DNA of 20,733 nt, taken from positions 1-20,733 of IMG/VR virus record IMGVR_UViG_3300020442_002027; one strand, given 5' to 3'. A program made the position numbers and the translations under genes. This stretch comes from a virus. The notes beneath the pieces are model-generated. The model did not search any database. It was not told where the DNA came from and saw nothing but the letters and a program-made list of their open reading frames with translations. Of this stretch, positions 12,824-18,896 are shown piece after piece (the stretch's first letter is position 1; every line of letters begins with the position of its first letter).

Positions 12824-13147
12824 TCAATAAATCTCTGTGATTTCCACAGGGGGGTCATATGTCTTCAAAATCTTTTTCTTGATTTGATACACAGGAGTCC
12901 GTGTTGCCTTGGACTTTACGTCTTCTATAATTTGCTTTCCAGAAAGATCATATTGAAAATCTGCAATATAGTAACCGATTTTAACCCCGTTCACCATTAG
13001 CGGAAATCTGGGTTGCAATCTCAAGTTATCTATCTTCCCCTGTGATTCCAGTAAGGCGAGAATCTTGTAACGCTCTGCTTCTTTTTTGCTGGCAAAGGTA
13101 ATGCCATCAATAACTGTCTTAACCGCGCCAAATTTGTTTTTACGCAT
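12824..13147 (-). CDS. DUF1064 family PD-(D/E)XK-type nuclease
   Basis: A 107-aa protein starting MRKNKFGAVKTVIDGITF, as DUF1064 proteins do. The KEAERY motif holds Glu23; the catalytic core is Asp63 (GYYIADFQYD) with Asp76-x-Lys78 in EDVKSKATRT, typical of small phage PD-(D/E)XK nucleases. The end ILKTYDPPVEITEIY is also characteristic. I chose the ATG complementary to 13145-13147 because GGAG lies five bases upstream; the ATG at 13183 would add an atypical extension. It heads the minus-strand operon, divergent from the recombination exonuclease. Likely roles are Holliday-junction or flap cleavage, or host DNA degradation; substrate not known. Confidence 0.8.
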   Translation of the reverse strand: MRKNKFGAVKTVIDGITFASKKEAERYKILALLESQGKIDNLRLQPRFPLMVNGVKIGYYIADFQYDLSGKQIIEDVKSKATRTPVYQIKKKILKTYDPPVEITEIY

Positions 13148-13259
13148 CCATTCTCCGCAAGATGTTGGTGATTTTGCGATCATAACAAAATAATGGGTTG
13201 CCTGTAATCAATTTTGTGATTATAAACCAATATGTATCTATAAGTGTCAGAGGGCGACC
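13148..13259. promoter_or_regulatory. divergent AT-rich promoter region
   Basis: A 112-base gap between the divergent nuclease and exonuclease genes. On the minus strand a perfect TATAAT lies at 13224-13219, with CTGACA (13250-13245) 20 bases upstream, a wide spacer. On the + strand TTGTGA (13214-13219) and TATAAG (13239-13244) are 19 apart. Both could be weak or activator-dependent promoters. AGGG (13251-13254) serves the + gene. Confidence 0.4.
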
Positions 13260-14024
13260 ATGAATGTATTTGAAAAACACGGAGTTATGCACTTATCAGC
13301 ATCAACTCTCAATCTCTGGGTATCACAACCCGCCAGATGTTTGATGAAAATAGCTGGAAAATTAGACGGTAGTGTAGGCGCATCAGCTTGGCGCGGCACG
13401 GCAGTTGATAAAGTTGTGACCCGAAAATTACAAAATCCTGAATTGAAACACGATGATCTAACCGCCGAAGCAGAGCGATTATTTGATCTGGAATCCAAAC
13501 AATCCAAATTTGAGCAACCAGAAGCCAAGTTGAAAAAAGAGCGGGGTGATTTGGGGGCGTTCATCAAATCAGCGACAGATTATTATGAGGAGTTGGGTGA
13601 GCCGTATGAGTCCGCCCAAGGCAAAGTGACTACTATGTTGCCTGATGTGCCTGTGCCATTTATCGGTTATTATGATTTGCGGCTAGGCGAAAAAGTGCGT
13701 GACATGAAAACAGGGAACGCCGTCAGTGCGTTGACATATGCTCATGCAAGGCAGGGATCAATCTATGGCTACGCTCTGAAGCGGGTTCCTGTGATTGATT
13801 ATATATCAAAAAAGGGCGTGACCAGCTTTGAGGTTACTGATGTTGATTATCATATCAGGCAAATTCAGATTGCGGCACGATCCCTTGAAATAGCGTTATC
13901 TTATAGCGATGACATACTGGAATGTTGTCAGCTTGTTTATCCAGATTTAGACCATTGGATGTGGTCTGATTCCGAGCGGGAAACCGCAAAATCAATATGG
14001 CAAATGGAGGCGACCAATGAGTAA
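13260..14024 (+). CDS. RecB/Cas4-like PD-(D/E)XK exonuclease
   Basis: A 254-aa nuclease, the probable 5'-3' exonuclease partner of the annealing protein next door. Residues 11-25 (HLSASTLNLWVSQPA) match the 'LSxSxLxxWxxCP' start of RecB-like nucleases. AWRGTAVDKVVTR (43-55) is the 'GxxxH/D' helix. The core is Asp139 in FIGYYDLRL and Asp148-x-Lys150 in VRDMKTGNA, with Gln165-x3-Tyr169 in ARQGSIYGYAL as motif QxxxY. No Fe-S cysteine set is seen, so it is not a classic Cas4. AGGG lies five bases before the ATG. It overlaps the annealing gene by eight bases. A lambda-exo-like resection role is inferred from context. Confidence 0.85.
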   Translation: MNVFEKHGVMHLSASTLNLWVSQPARCLMKIAGKLDGSVGASAWRGTAVDKVVTRKLQNPELKHDDLTAEAERLFDLESKQSKFEQPEAKLKKERGDLGAFIKSATDYYEELGEPYESAQGKVTTMLPDVPVPFIGYYDLRLGEKVRDMKTGNAVSALTYAHARQGSIYGYALKRVPVIDYISKKGVTSFEVTDVDYHIRQIQIAARSLEIALSYSDDILECCQLVYPDLDHWMWSDSERETAKSIWQMEATNE

Positions 14025-14496
14025 AAATGGAATCGTTTACAAACACATTTGGGATACGTTCAGGGCAGTGGAGTTTGCCCCTGATGATATCTCGGCAATC
14101 GAAAGCAACCCCAACCGCAATGGTGAGATAACCAAATTGCATTATCTGAAATGGTCAGTTGCTTTACGGATTCTGACAGAGAACTTCCCCGATCACAAAA
14201 TAGAATTTGAGCGTTTTGACAGAGGCGGCAAGGTGTATGATGTGATGTATTACGCCAGCGAGGGTTGCAGTGTGCATTGCACTATTACTATTGAAGGGGT
14301 TAGCCGTGATATGTGGCTGGCTGTTACAGACTACCGTCACAATGCTGTTACCAACCCAGATGCAAGAGACATCAGCGATTCTAAAATGCGGTGCATGGTA
14401 AAATGTCTGGCATTGTTTGGCTTGGGTATTGAAATCTATGAGGGCAAATATGTTGAGCCAGCGGAGGCGCAAGATGAAAGCCAAAAAAGTCAGTAA
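14017..14496 (+). CDS. Sak3-like single-strand annealing protein (DUF1071)
   Basis: A 159-aa protein with the DUF1071/Sak3 pattern. An N-terminal HIWDTFRAVEF is followed by TKLHYLKWSVALRILTENFP. The basic/aromatic core RDMWLAVTDYRHNAVTNPDA comes next, then the signature DISDSKMRCMVKCLALFGLG and IEIYEGKY. These phage recombinases anneal complementary single strands in replication and repair. ATG 14017 follows GGAGGCGACCA (a GGAGG site six bases upstream) and overlaps the exonuclease gene by eight bases, so the two are coupled like exo and bet in lambda. The serine/glutamate tail (EAQDESQKSQ) looks disordered. Confidence 0.85.
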   Translation: MSKNGIVYKHIWDTFRAVEFAPDDISAIESNPNRNGEITKLHYLKWSVALRILTENFPDHKIEFERFDRGGKVYDVMYYASEGCSVHCTITIEGVSRDMWLAVTDYRHNAVTNPDARDISDSKMRCMVKCLALFGLGIEIYEGKYVEPAEAQDESQKSQ

Positions 14497-14731
14497 ATTG
14501 TGGCAAGGCAGATTTGTTTCGGTTCGGGATTATGAGGTGCAATCCGCTATCAATAAGGGCGGTTTGCGGCTGTTTCACAACGAGCAAATCATGGAGTTGT
14601 CGGTTGATGAATTGAAAGCTCTGAAACCAAAAGGACAACATCATCAATCAAAGTTTGGCGGTTCTTATCAGTTAATAGATATCACTTGGAAGCCGCTTAC
14701 ACACGATCCACGACAGGAGACATTAATATGA
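14474..14731 (+). CDS. conserved hypothetical protein of the recombination module
   Basis: An 85-aa protein starting at ATG 14474, with GGAGG (14463-14467) six bases upstream; longer in-frame starts lack a ribosome site. The protein (KLWQGRFVSVRDYEVQSAIN, GGLRLFHNEQIMELSVDELK, HQSKFGGSYQLIDITWKPL) reads as a small mixed domain. I recognise it as a conserved neighbour of recombination and SSB genes in alphaproteobacterial phages, without known function. It overlaps the annealing gene by 23 bases and the SSB-like gene by four. Confidence 0.7.
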   Translation: MKAKKVSKLWQGRFVSVRDYEVQSAINKGGLRLFHNEQIMELSVDELKALKPKGQHHQSKFGGSYQLIDITWKPLTHDPRQETLI

Positions 14732-15120
14732 ACAAGAAATATGAAAATTCTGGAAACCTATTTCCAGCCGCAAACACAGAAGTTGTCAGGAAAGGAACGG
14801 TTGACATCGATGGAACTGAGGCAGAAATGGTCATCACTCGCACTAGAACTAAGGATGGAAAAAGTATTTACGAGGCTTGGTTTAAGGCTGGTGGTTTGTT
14901 CGTAAACAATGAGGTCACTGAAAAGCGTGGTTTCAATATGTCTGGGGAAATCTTGCATATTTTCGACAAGATGATGTGTTGGTGTTATAAGCGCATGGAT
15001 AAAAATAGCAATCCATATACCAGAGTAAGTTTTGCGCCAGCAAAGCCCAAGGAGAATAAGCCTGAAATCAATCAAATAGAAAACAAATCAGATGATTTTG
15101 ATGATGATATTCCATTTTGA
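14728..15120 (+). CDS. SSB-like protein with acidic C-terminal tip
   Basis: A 130-aa protein ending in SDDFDDDIPF, a textbook SSB-type acidic tip that in bacteria docks RecO, PriA, RecQ and other repair proteins. The body (EVVRKGTVDIDGTEAEMVIT, KSIYEAWFKAGGLFVNNEVT, YKRMDKNSNPYTRVSFAPAK) is strand-rich, in the style of small phage OB/DUF736-like domains, followed by a Lys/Asn/Glu linker. ATG 14728 follows AGGAGA and overlaps the upstream gene. Single-strand binding is inferred from the tip, linker and position beside an annealing protein. It could instead be a non-SSB protein that mimics the tip to recruit host factors. Confidence 0.75.
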   Translation: MNKKYENSGNLFPAANTEVVRKGTVDIDGTEAEMVITRTRTKDGKSIYEAWFKAGGLFVNNEVTEKRGFNMSGEILHIFDKMMCWCYKRMDKNSNPYTRVSFAPAKPKENKPEINQIENKSDDFDDDIPF

Positions 15121-15122
15121 TT

Positions 15123-15455
15123 ATGGCTAAACGACGCAGAATTAAGCCCAAGCGGTATGCAAACAAGAAACACATGGATTGGATTCATATCCATCCATGT
15201 TGCCTGACCGCCGCTGGTGATTGTTTGGGGGCTGTACAGGCGCATCATTTACTCAAGCCTTGGGATGGTGTGAGGGGTATGGGACTCAAAGCCAATGATA
15301 AAAACCTGATTCCTCTTTGCCAAAGACATCATATTATGTTGCACAAGCGAGGTAATGAGCTTGCGTTTTTCGAAGAAATGGCGGGGTTTGCAGATTATGG
15401 CAAAGTAACCGCTCAGAGGTATTGGACAAGGAGTCCGCATAACGATGATAACTGA
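15123..15455 (+). CDS. HNH-type nuclease (DUF968-like)
   Basis: A 110-aa basic protein. The central block holds cysteines in HPCCLTAAGDC, then QAHHLLKPWDGVRGMGLKAN and DKNLIPLCQRHHIMLHKRGN. His42, Asn61 and His70 fit the HNH beta-beta-alpha-metal core; Cys26/Cys34 and Cys66/His69 are candidate structural zinc ligands. GMGLKAxDxxxIPLCxxHHxxLH is the signature of DUF968-like HNH proteins in phage recombination regions. ATG 15123 is two bases past the SSB-like stop with no clear ribosome site, so it is coupled. A branched-DNA or nicking activity is plausible; the substrate is unknown. Confidence 0.8.
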   Translation: MAKRRRIKPKRYANKKHMDWIHIHPCCLTAAGDCLGAVQAHHLLKPWDGVRGMGLKANDKNLIPLCQRHHIMLHKRGNELAFFEEMAGFADYGKVTAQRYWTRSPHNDDN

Positions 15456-15768
15456 AGAAGAGGTGGAAAAGGCTATTGATTACTTGCGTGATACCGCCAC
15501 AGAAGCGGCACAGGCAAGGGCAGACAGGATCTATCTGGAGGAGTACCGCAAGAGCCTCAAGGCCATGATAATGAGCGAATTTGCGGGGCTGGCGATAGGC
15601 GCACAGGAGCGGCAAGCGTATCGGGATCAACGGTATGTAGATCACTTAGAGGCTCTTAAACTGGCAGTTTTTGCAGATGAAAAGATAAGATTCATGCGGG
15701 TTGCCGCAAGCGCAAAGATTGAGGCATGGCGCAGTCAAAGCGCAAATCACAGGGCGGTAACAATATGA
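15445..15768 (+). CDS. conserved helical protein of alphaproteobacterial phages
   Basis: A 107-aa protein, nearly all helix (VEKAIDYLRDTATEAAQARA, EEYRKSLKAMIMSEFAGLAI, GAQERQAYRDQRYVDHLEAL, RFMRVAASAKIEAWRSQSAN). I recognise this layout as a recurring hypothetical in phages and prophages of Alphaproteobacteria. It has no catalytic motif and might be a structural or adaptor protein in the replisome module. ATG 15445 follows AAGGAG (15428-15433) by 11 bases and overlaps the HNH gene. Confidence 0.7.
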   Translation: MITEEEVEKAIDYLRDTATEAAQARADRIYLEEYRKSLKAMIMSEFAGLAIGAQERQAYRDQRYVDHLEALKLAVFADEKIRFMRVAASAKIEAWRSQSANHRAVTI

Positions 15769-15959
15769 TTAGACTTATAAGCGCACAAGAATCAGCAAAA
15801 TATCTTGGTTTGAGCAAGACAACATTTCTTAGAATGGTTAAAGATCACTCTTTGCCACAGCCGATTCGCATAACAGAAAGGCGAATCGTATGGGATAAAA
15901 ACGATTTAGACAGCTACATAGAGCATATAAAATCTGAAAAAACCCCCAGATTCCGCTGA
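15765..15959 (+). CDS. AlpA/excisionase-like HTH protein
   Basis: A 64-aa DNA-binding protein. AQESAKYLGLSKTTFLRMVK (7-26) is a MerR/AlpA-type helix-turn-helix, and the wing SLPQPIRITERRIVWDKNDL with DSYIEHIKS completes the small winged fold used by AlpA regulators and recombination directionality factors. ATG 15765 overlaps the previous stop (ATGA). Such proteins either excise prophages together with an integrase or regulate nearby genes; no integrase is in view, so either role is open. The gene ends inside the terminator-like hairpin that follows. Confidence 0.75.
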   Translation: MIRLISAQESAKYLGLSKTTFLRMVKDHSLPQPIRITERRIVWDKNDLDSYIEHIKSEKTPRFR

Positions 15960-15974
15960 AAAAGGGGGAGTTTT
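15943..15974 (+). terminator. probable terminator after the recombination operon
   Basis: CCCCC (15943-15947) can pair with GGGGG (15964-15968), with flanking A-run and TTTT (15971-15974) adding weaker pairs across a small internal loop. The TGA of the HTH gene lies in the loop. It fits the end of an operon right before promoter P2, but the T-run is short. Confidence 0.45.
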
Positions 15975-16016
15975 GGGAGGATTTTATTAATATACCATGA
16001 TTTTTTGTTCACAGTG

Positions 16017-16045
16017 TTGACGTAGGTCAACAATGGGTGTAGATT
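16017..16045 (+). promoter_or_regulatory. sigma70-type promoter P2 with an inverted repeat on the -35
   Basis: TTGACG (16017-16022), a 17-base spacer and TAGATT (16040-16045) repeat the P1 architecture. The -35 is half of a perfect inverted repeat, TTGAC-GTAG-GTCAA (16017-16030), a likely operator. Predicted start near 16052. Confidence 0.65.
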
Positions 16046-16054
16046 TTAAGGATA

Positions 16055-16079
16055 GACCAAATCTTAACGGAGTAAAAAA
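16055..16079 (+). promoter_or_regulatory. conserved leader element, copy 3
   Basis: GACCAAATCT (16055-16064) is identical to the ten bases in P1, then come ACGGAG, an A-run and ATG 16079. The distance from the -35 to the ATG is 62 bases here and 63 in P1. Confidence 0.6.
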
Positions 16080-16876
16080 TGACTATCGATGCTGAATACA
16101 TTATTTGCACAGGCCAAGGTGGCGGGATGTTCACCTTGCGCTGTTTTTATGATCATGCGTGGGATGGCACACCCAAGATGGCTCACATCAAAAATCTAAG
16201 CCGCGACCCTCATGAGGCTTTACAGAAAGCTCGTGACTATATCGTTTCTCAGGGCGGCGATCCAGATGGATTTTTTGCTAGTGACGTTCCAGTTCTCGCT
16301 GAGTTTGACCCAGAAAAGGTTTCTGATTTGAATACTTGGGGTGAATGTGACCCAAGGCGTCAGCACGATTTGAGTTTGATTGCAAAAGGTGAAATGCCTT
16401 TCGGCAAACATTCTGGTCAGGCGATTGCTGATATTCCTATTGAGTATTTTGCAAATTGGTATCTCGATGGTGACATTGACACAAAGCGTTCTGATACCGT
16501 GAAGGAGCGCATTCGTTTACAGCTTTTGTCTCGCCGTGATGAGTTTATGGCGGTTGTTGAGACAAACAAAGCGGCAGAAGCAAGACGGGAAGCAGAGCTT
16601 GAAGCCAAGCGGTCAAAGTCAAGTCACGTTGGTCAGATTGGTGATCGCATCGATATCACCGCAACAATTCAAGTTTGCAAGCAAGTAGAAGGCTTCTATG
16701 GAATTTCTTTTTTCACCATTCTTGAGAACAGCAAGGGCGATGTTTTCAAATATTTTGGCAGTGCAGAGCTTGGTGAAAAGGGTGAAACTATCACCTTGAA
16801 GGCGACCATCAAGGATCATTCTGAATATGATCAGGTCAAGCAGACCGTTATCAACCGCCCGAAAATAAAGGAGTAG
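16079..16876 (+). CDS. DUF3820-like plus OB-fold-like protein
   Basis: A 265-aa protein, first of the P2 operon. Residues 104-130 carry GEMPFGKHSGQAIADIPIEY, then FANWYL. This is the DUF3820 pattern ('MPFGKYKGxxLxDIPxxYLxW'). A charged helix (about 140-180) leads to a C-terminal domain (about 185-262; GQIGDRIDITATIQVCKQVE and GETITLKATIKDHSEYDQVK) resembling an OB-fold seen in phage proteins ('VGxxxxxxxTVxxV...TLKATVKxHxEYxxxKQTxxxR'). This suggests a nucleic-acid-binding protein, possibly replication-linked. The N-terminal 100 residues are unknown. The combination is inferred by eye. Confidence 0.65.
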   Translation: MTIDAEYIICTGQGGGMFTLRCFYDHAWDGTPKMAHIKNLSRDPHEALQKARDYIVSQGGDPDGFFASDVPVLAEFDPEKVSDLNTWGECDPRRQHDLSLIAKGEMPFGKHSGQAIADIPIEYFANWYLDGDIDTKRSDTVKERIRLQLLSRRDEFMAVVETNKAAEARREAELEAKRSKSSHVGQIGDRIDITATIQVCKQVEGFYGISFFTILENSKGDVFKYFGSAELGEKGETITLKATIKDHSEYDQVKQTVINRPKIKE

Positions 16877-16879
16877 ATT

Positions 16880-17119
16880 ATGTCTAAGAGATGGATGCAG
16901 TTTGACACTAAAGGATTCAAGGGCAATGCAATTCCAAGAGAAGTGCATAACGATGTTGCAAAAGTTCTTGTCAGGTGGATGCGGAAACAGGGGTATACGC
17001 CAGCCAGTAAAGATATGGAGGTTTACCTTGAGTTCGCAATGTTTGTAAAAGATAAACCAATGGCGGGTTTCAATAGCCCAGAAAGGAAGGCGACCAATGA
17101 CATCACCCATTCATATTGA
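16880..17119 (+). CDS. small hypothetical protein
   Basis: A 79-aa basic protein (KRWMQFDTKGFKGNAIPREV, DVAKVLVRWMRKQGYTPASK, DMEVYLEFAMFVKDKPM). ATG 16880 follows AAGGAG (16868-16873), three bases after the previous stop. No family is recognised. Its end overlaps the next gene by 23 bases. Confidence 0.6.
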   Translation: MSKRWMQFDTKGFKGNAIPREVHNDVAKVLVRWMRKQGYTPASKDMEVYLEFAMFVKDKPMAGFNSPERKATNDITHSY

Positions 17120-17324
17120 TCAAGATCAAGGCGGCACAGAGGCTTTTTGTGCCGCACTTAAATCTATTGCAGAGGATCACACACCCGCGAACTTACAAGC
17201 TGTTGTGTGTAGTTTAACCGAGGATGAGTGCCGACTCTTACAGGCTCTTGTTTTCAAAATTGAAGATTACTTGCATGATCGTGTGCAAGTATTTGATGAG
17301 GAGTTTTTATATGAAACCAGATGA
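17097..17324 (+). CDS. small acidic hypothetical protein
   Basis: A 75-aa mostly helical acidic protein (GGTEAFCAALKSIAEDHTPA, SLTEDECRLLQALVFKIEDY). The ATG at 17097 is preceded by GGAAGGCGACCA, the same GGnnGGCGACCA context seen before 14017. It overlaps both neighbours. No family recognised. Confidence 0.6.
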   Translation: MTSPIHIDQDQGGTEAFCAALKSIAEDHTPANLQAVVCSLTEDECRLLQALVFKIEDYLHDRVQVFDEEFLYETR

Positions 17325-17508
17325 ATTGAGAAAAATGCGTTTGCAATCGGGTATGTCGCAAGAGCAGTTGGCAAGGCGACTAGGTTACAATCACAGATCG
17401 AGCATTTCTATGTTTGAATCTGGCAAACGGTACATCAACCCGCGTATGCGGGTGGCGATGGAGGCCGTTTTACAAAAGGGGCAATTAGAAAATGATAAGC
17501 TGGCATAA
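17311..17508 (+). CDS. XRE/Cro-CI family helix-turn-helix regulator
   Basis: A 65-aa protein consisting of one HTH_3-type domain: DELRKMRLQSGMSQEQLARR, LGYNHRSSISMFESGKRYIN, PRMRVAMEAVL. The 'MSQEQLA...SxxSISxxExGxRxI' spacing is typical of Cro/CI-like regulators. ATG 17311 has GAGGAG (17297-17302) eight bases upstream; the longer in-frame starts fall inside the previous gene. It could act on the inverted repeats at P2 or P3, but the target is unknown. Minimal length suggests a Cro-like repressor rather than a cleavable CI. Confidence 0.8.
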   Translation: MKPDELRKMRLQSGMSQEQLARRLGYNHRSSISMFESGKRYINPRMRVAMEAVLQKGQLENDKLA

Positions 17509-17713
17509 TTATCCGAAACACTCACACAAAGGCTATGTATACTTGCCAGAGGTTGATGAGGATGAGGAGGGCATACGGAAGGCGACACATCGTTGTGTAA
17601 GCCGTACAGACCCCACAGACGTTATGATACATCAGACATTCACACCTTATGAATGGATGACAGAGCTTCAGTTCAAGGAATTTGTAAACAAAATGGTGAG
17701 GGTAAGACAATGA
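17492..17713 (+). CDS. small hypothetical protein
   Basis: A 73-aa protein with aromatic and charged residues (ISWHNYPKHSHKGYVYLPEV, DEDEEGIRKATHRCVSRTDP, PYEWMTELQFKEFVNKM). It overlaps the regulator gene by 17 bases and the lipoprotein gene by four. AAGGGG lies about 11 bases upstream. No family recognised. Confidence 0.55.
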   Translation: MISWHNYPKHSHKGYVYLPEVDEDEEGIRKATHRCVSRTDPTDVMIHQTFTPYEWMTELQFKEFVNKMVRVRQ

Positions 17714-17949
17714 AGTATTTTATTGTGACTGCATTAATTCTGCTTACAAGTTGCACTCATACGCCTGTCGTTGATTTACGGGCATCTAAAGAACAGGCTC
17801 AGGTTTTTCAGCGTGATTTGATGGAATGTGAGGTGCTTGCAAAACAGATTACAGGGAATGCTATTTCAAGAGTTCTGTTTACAGGCTACCGTCAAGCAAT
17901 GAATAATTGCATAACAGGCAGGGGTCATTCAGTGTTGAATAATTGGTAG
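17710..17949 (+). CDS. small lipoprotein
   Basis: A 79-aa predicted lipoprotein. The signal peptide MKYFIVTALILLTSC has a lysine at position 2, a hydrophobic core and the lipobox LTSC, so Cys15 would be lipidated after cleavage. The mature part (THTPVVDLRASKEQAQVFQR, DLMECEVLAKQITGNA) has two more cysteines and resembles small phage and bacterial lipoproteins that start 'CxxxPVxDxxxxxxxxYxxDLxEC'. ATG 17710 follows GAGGG (17698-17702) by seven bases. Surface modification, exclusion or lysis roles are possible; it lies far from the lysozyme, so it is not an obvious o-spanin. Confidence 0.75.
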   Translation: MKYFIVTALILLTSCTHTPVVDLRASKEQAQVFQRDLMECEVLAKQITGNAISRVLFTGYRQAMNNCITGRGHSVLNNW

Positions 17950-17955
17950 GGGATT

Positions 17956-18126
17956 ATGTATATCGCTGTTTATTATCAGAATGAACCCGTTTTTGTTTGT
18001 CATACAAAATATAAGCAAGCCGCCAAAGAAGTGTTGGATCATTGGGAAAAAATATCAAAAGAGTTTGATGATTTCAAAATTGTAGAGTTACAGTTTGATC
18101 CGTTTTTTCAGGGTACTTGTCACTGA
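17956..18126 (+). CDS. 56-aa hypothetical protein
   Basis: A short reading frame starting MYIAVYYQNEPVFVCHTKYK and ending QFDPFFQGTCH before TGA 18124-18126. AGGGGA (17948-17953) is close upstream. The beta-alpha-beta look (strand, helix AAKEVLDHWEKISKEF, strand KIVELQF) and its perfect fit into the gap between neighbours argue that it is a real gene. Function unknown. Confidence 0.6.
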   Translation: MYIAVYYQNEPVFVCHTKYKQAAKEVLDHWEKISKEFDDFKIVELQFDPFFQGTCH

Positions 18127-18139
18127 TATGGAGATGAAT

Positions 18140-18319
18140 ATGAGTATGAGATTTGTGAAAACCATCAAACTTTTTTCAGTAATTATCGCTCTTTTTTTCT
18201 TTATGTTGTTTTTCGAGTGGATGATCATAAACGCAGTTTTGGGTTGCTATCAGTGGAATCAAGTAATGTGGACTGATCATCAAATCTGTTTCACTATGAA
18301 GCAGTTTATAGGAGCATAA
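18140..18319 (+). CDS. small membrane protein
   Basis: A 59-aa protein with a long hydrophobic span (KLFSVIIALFFFMLFFEWMI, about 10-29) and a polar tail with two cysteines (LGCYQWNQVMWTDHQICFTM). Four in-frame ATGs lie within 20 bases; 18140 is six bases after GGAG (18130-18133). Function unknown. Its stop is one base before the dioxygenase start. Confidence 0.55.
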   Translation: MSMRFVKTIKLFSVIIALFFFMLFFEWMIINAVLGCYQWNQVMWTDHQICFTMKQFIGA

Positions 18320-18320
18320 A

Positions 18321-18896
18321 ATGGCACTTGCAGTCCCGCCTAAAAATAGTGAACGTGAATTTTCTATTTTATCAGCGTTTCAGATTTCACAAAAAGATTG
18401 TCAAAACCTGATTAATTTACACAAAAATTCACAAAATCCACAGAAACAAGGCAGAGTGATAGATGATGGTTCAAATGTTGTGAATCTTTCAACCAGAGAT
18501 GTAGATGTATGGGTCATTCATGAAGATAATATCGGGGTTGATGAGCTTATGTTGAAGGCCGCGATTGAGGCTAACAAAAGCTATGATATGCAAATCACAG
18601 GCATAATTGAAAGACCGCAACTGTTGAGATATACCGCACCGTCTAATGGGTATGGCTGGCATTTAGATATTGGGCGAGGGGATGCCTCAACCCGAAAAAT
18701 CAGCGTGTCTTTATTGCTGAATGATGATTATGAGGGCGGTGAATTAGGCTTTTTTTCAGAAAAAGAAAGTTTTATCAGGCCAGAAACAGGCATGGCGGTC
18801 TGTTTTCCAGCATTTATGCCTCACTGTGTTAAGCCTATCACCAAGGGTGAGCGGTGGTCATTGGTATGCTGGGTTGGCGGGGAGCCTTTACGATGA
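18321..18896 (+). CDS. 2-oxoglutarate/Fe(II)-dependent dioxygenase (PKHD/P4H type)
   Basis: A 191-aa enzyme of the prolyl-4-hydroxylase-like superfamily, which uses 2-oxoglutarate and O2 to hydroxylate or demethylate a substrate. The iron triad is visible: His114 and Asp116 in YGWHLDIGRGD, and His168 in AFMPHCVKPI; Arg178 in KGERWSLVCWVGG would bind 2-oxoglutarate. The central sheet is SVSLLLNDDYEGGELGFFSE. This resembles PiuC-like PKHD hydroxylases, frequent in marine phages and cyanophages. AGGAG (18310-18314) lies six bases upstream. The substrate is unknown; protein, nucleic acid or a small molecule are all possible. It converges with the next gene by nine bases. Confidence 0.9.
   Translation: MALAVPPKNSEREFSILSAFQISQKDCQNLINLHKNSQNPQKQGRVIDDGSNVVNLSTRDVDVWVIHEDNIGVDELMLKAAIEANKSYDMQITGIIERPQLLRYTAPSNGYGWHLDIGRGDASTRKISVSLLLNDDYEGGELGFFSEKESFIRPETGMAVCFPAFMPHCVKPITKGERWSLVCWVGGEPLR

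Noticed and set aside
13260-14024. Classic Cas4 and a CRISPR locus
   Set aside because: The protein is Cas4/RecB-like but lacks the Fe-S cysteine cluster; no CRISPR repeats or cas genes are seen in the window.
13855-14647. Several minus-strand frames over the exonuclease and annealing genes
   Set aside because: All are antisense to recognised families with strong ribosome sites; no domain seen.
16619-17110. 163-aa minus-strand frame
   Set aside because: It is antisense to two + genes with good ribosome sites and the protein shows no motif.
17710-17949. Outer-membrane spanin (Rz1-like) for the lipoprotein
   Set aside because: It is about 11 kb from the lysozyme, not nested in another lysis gene and not proline-rich, so an o-spanin call is not supported.
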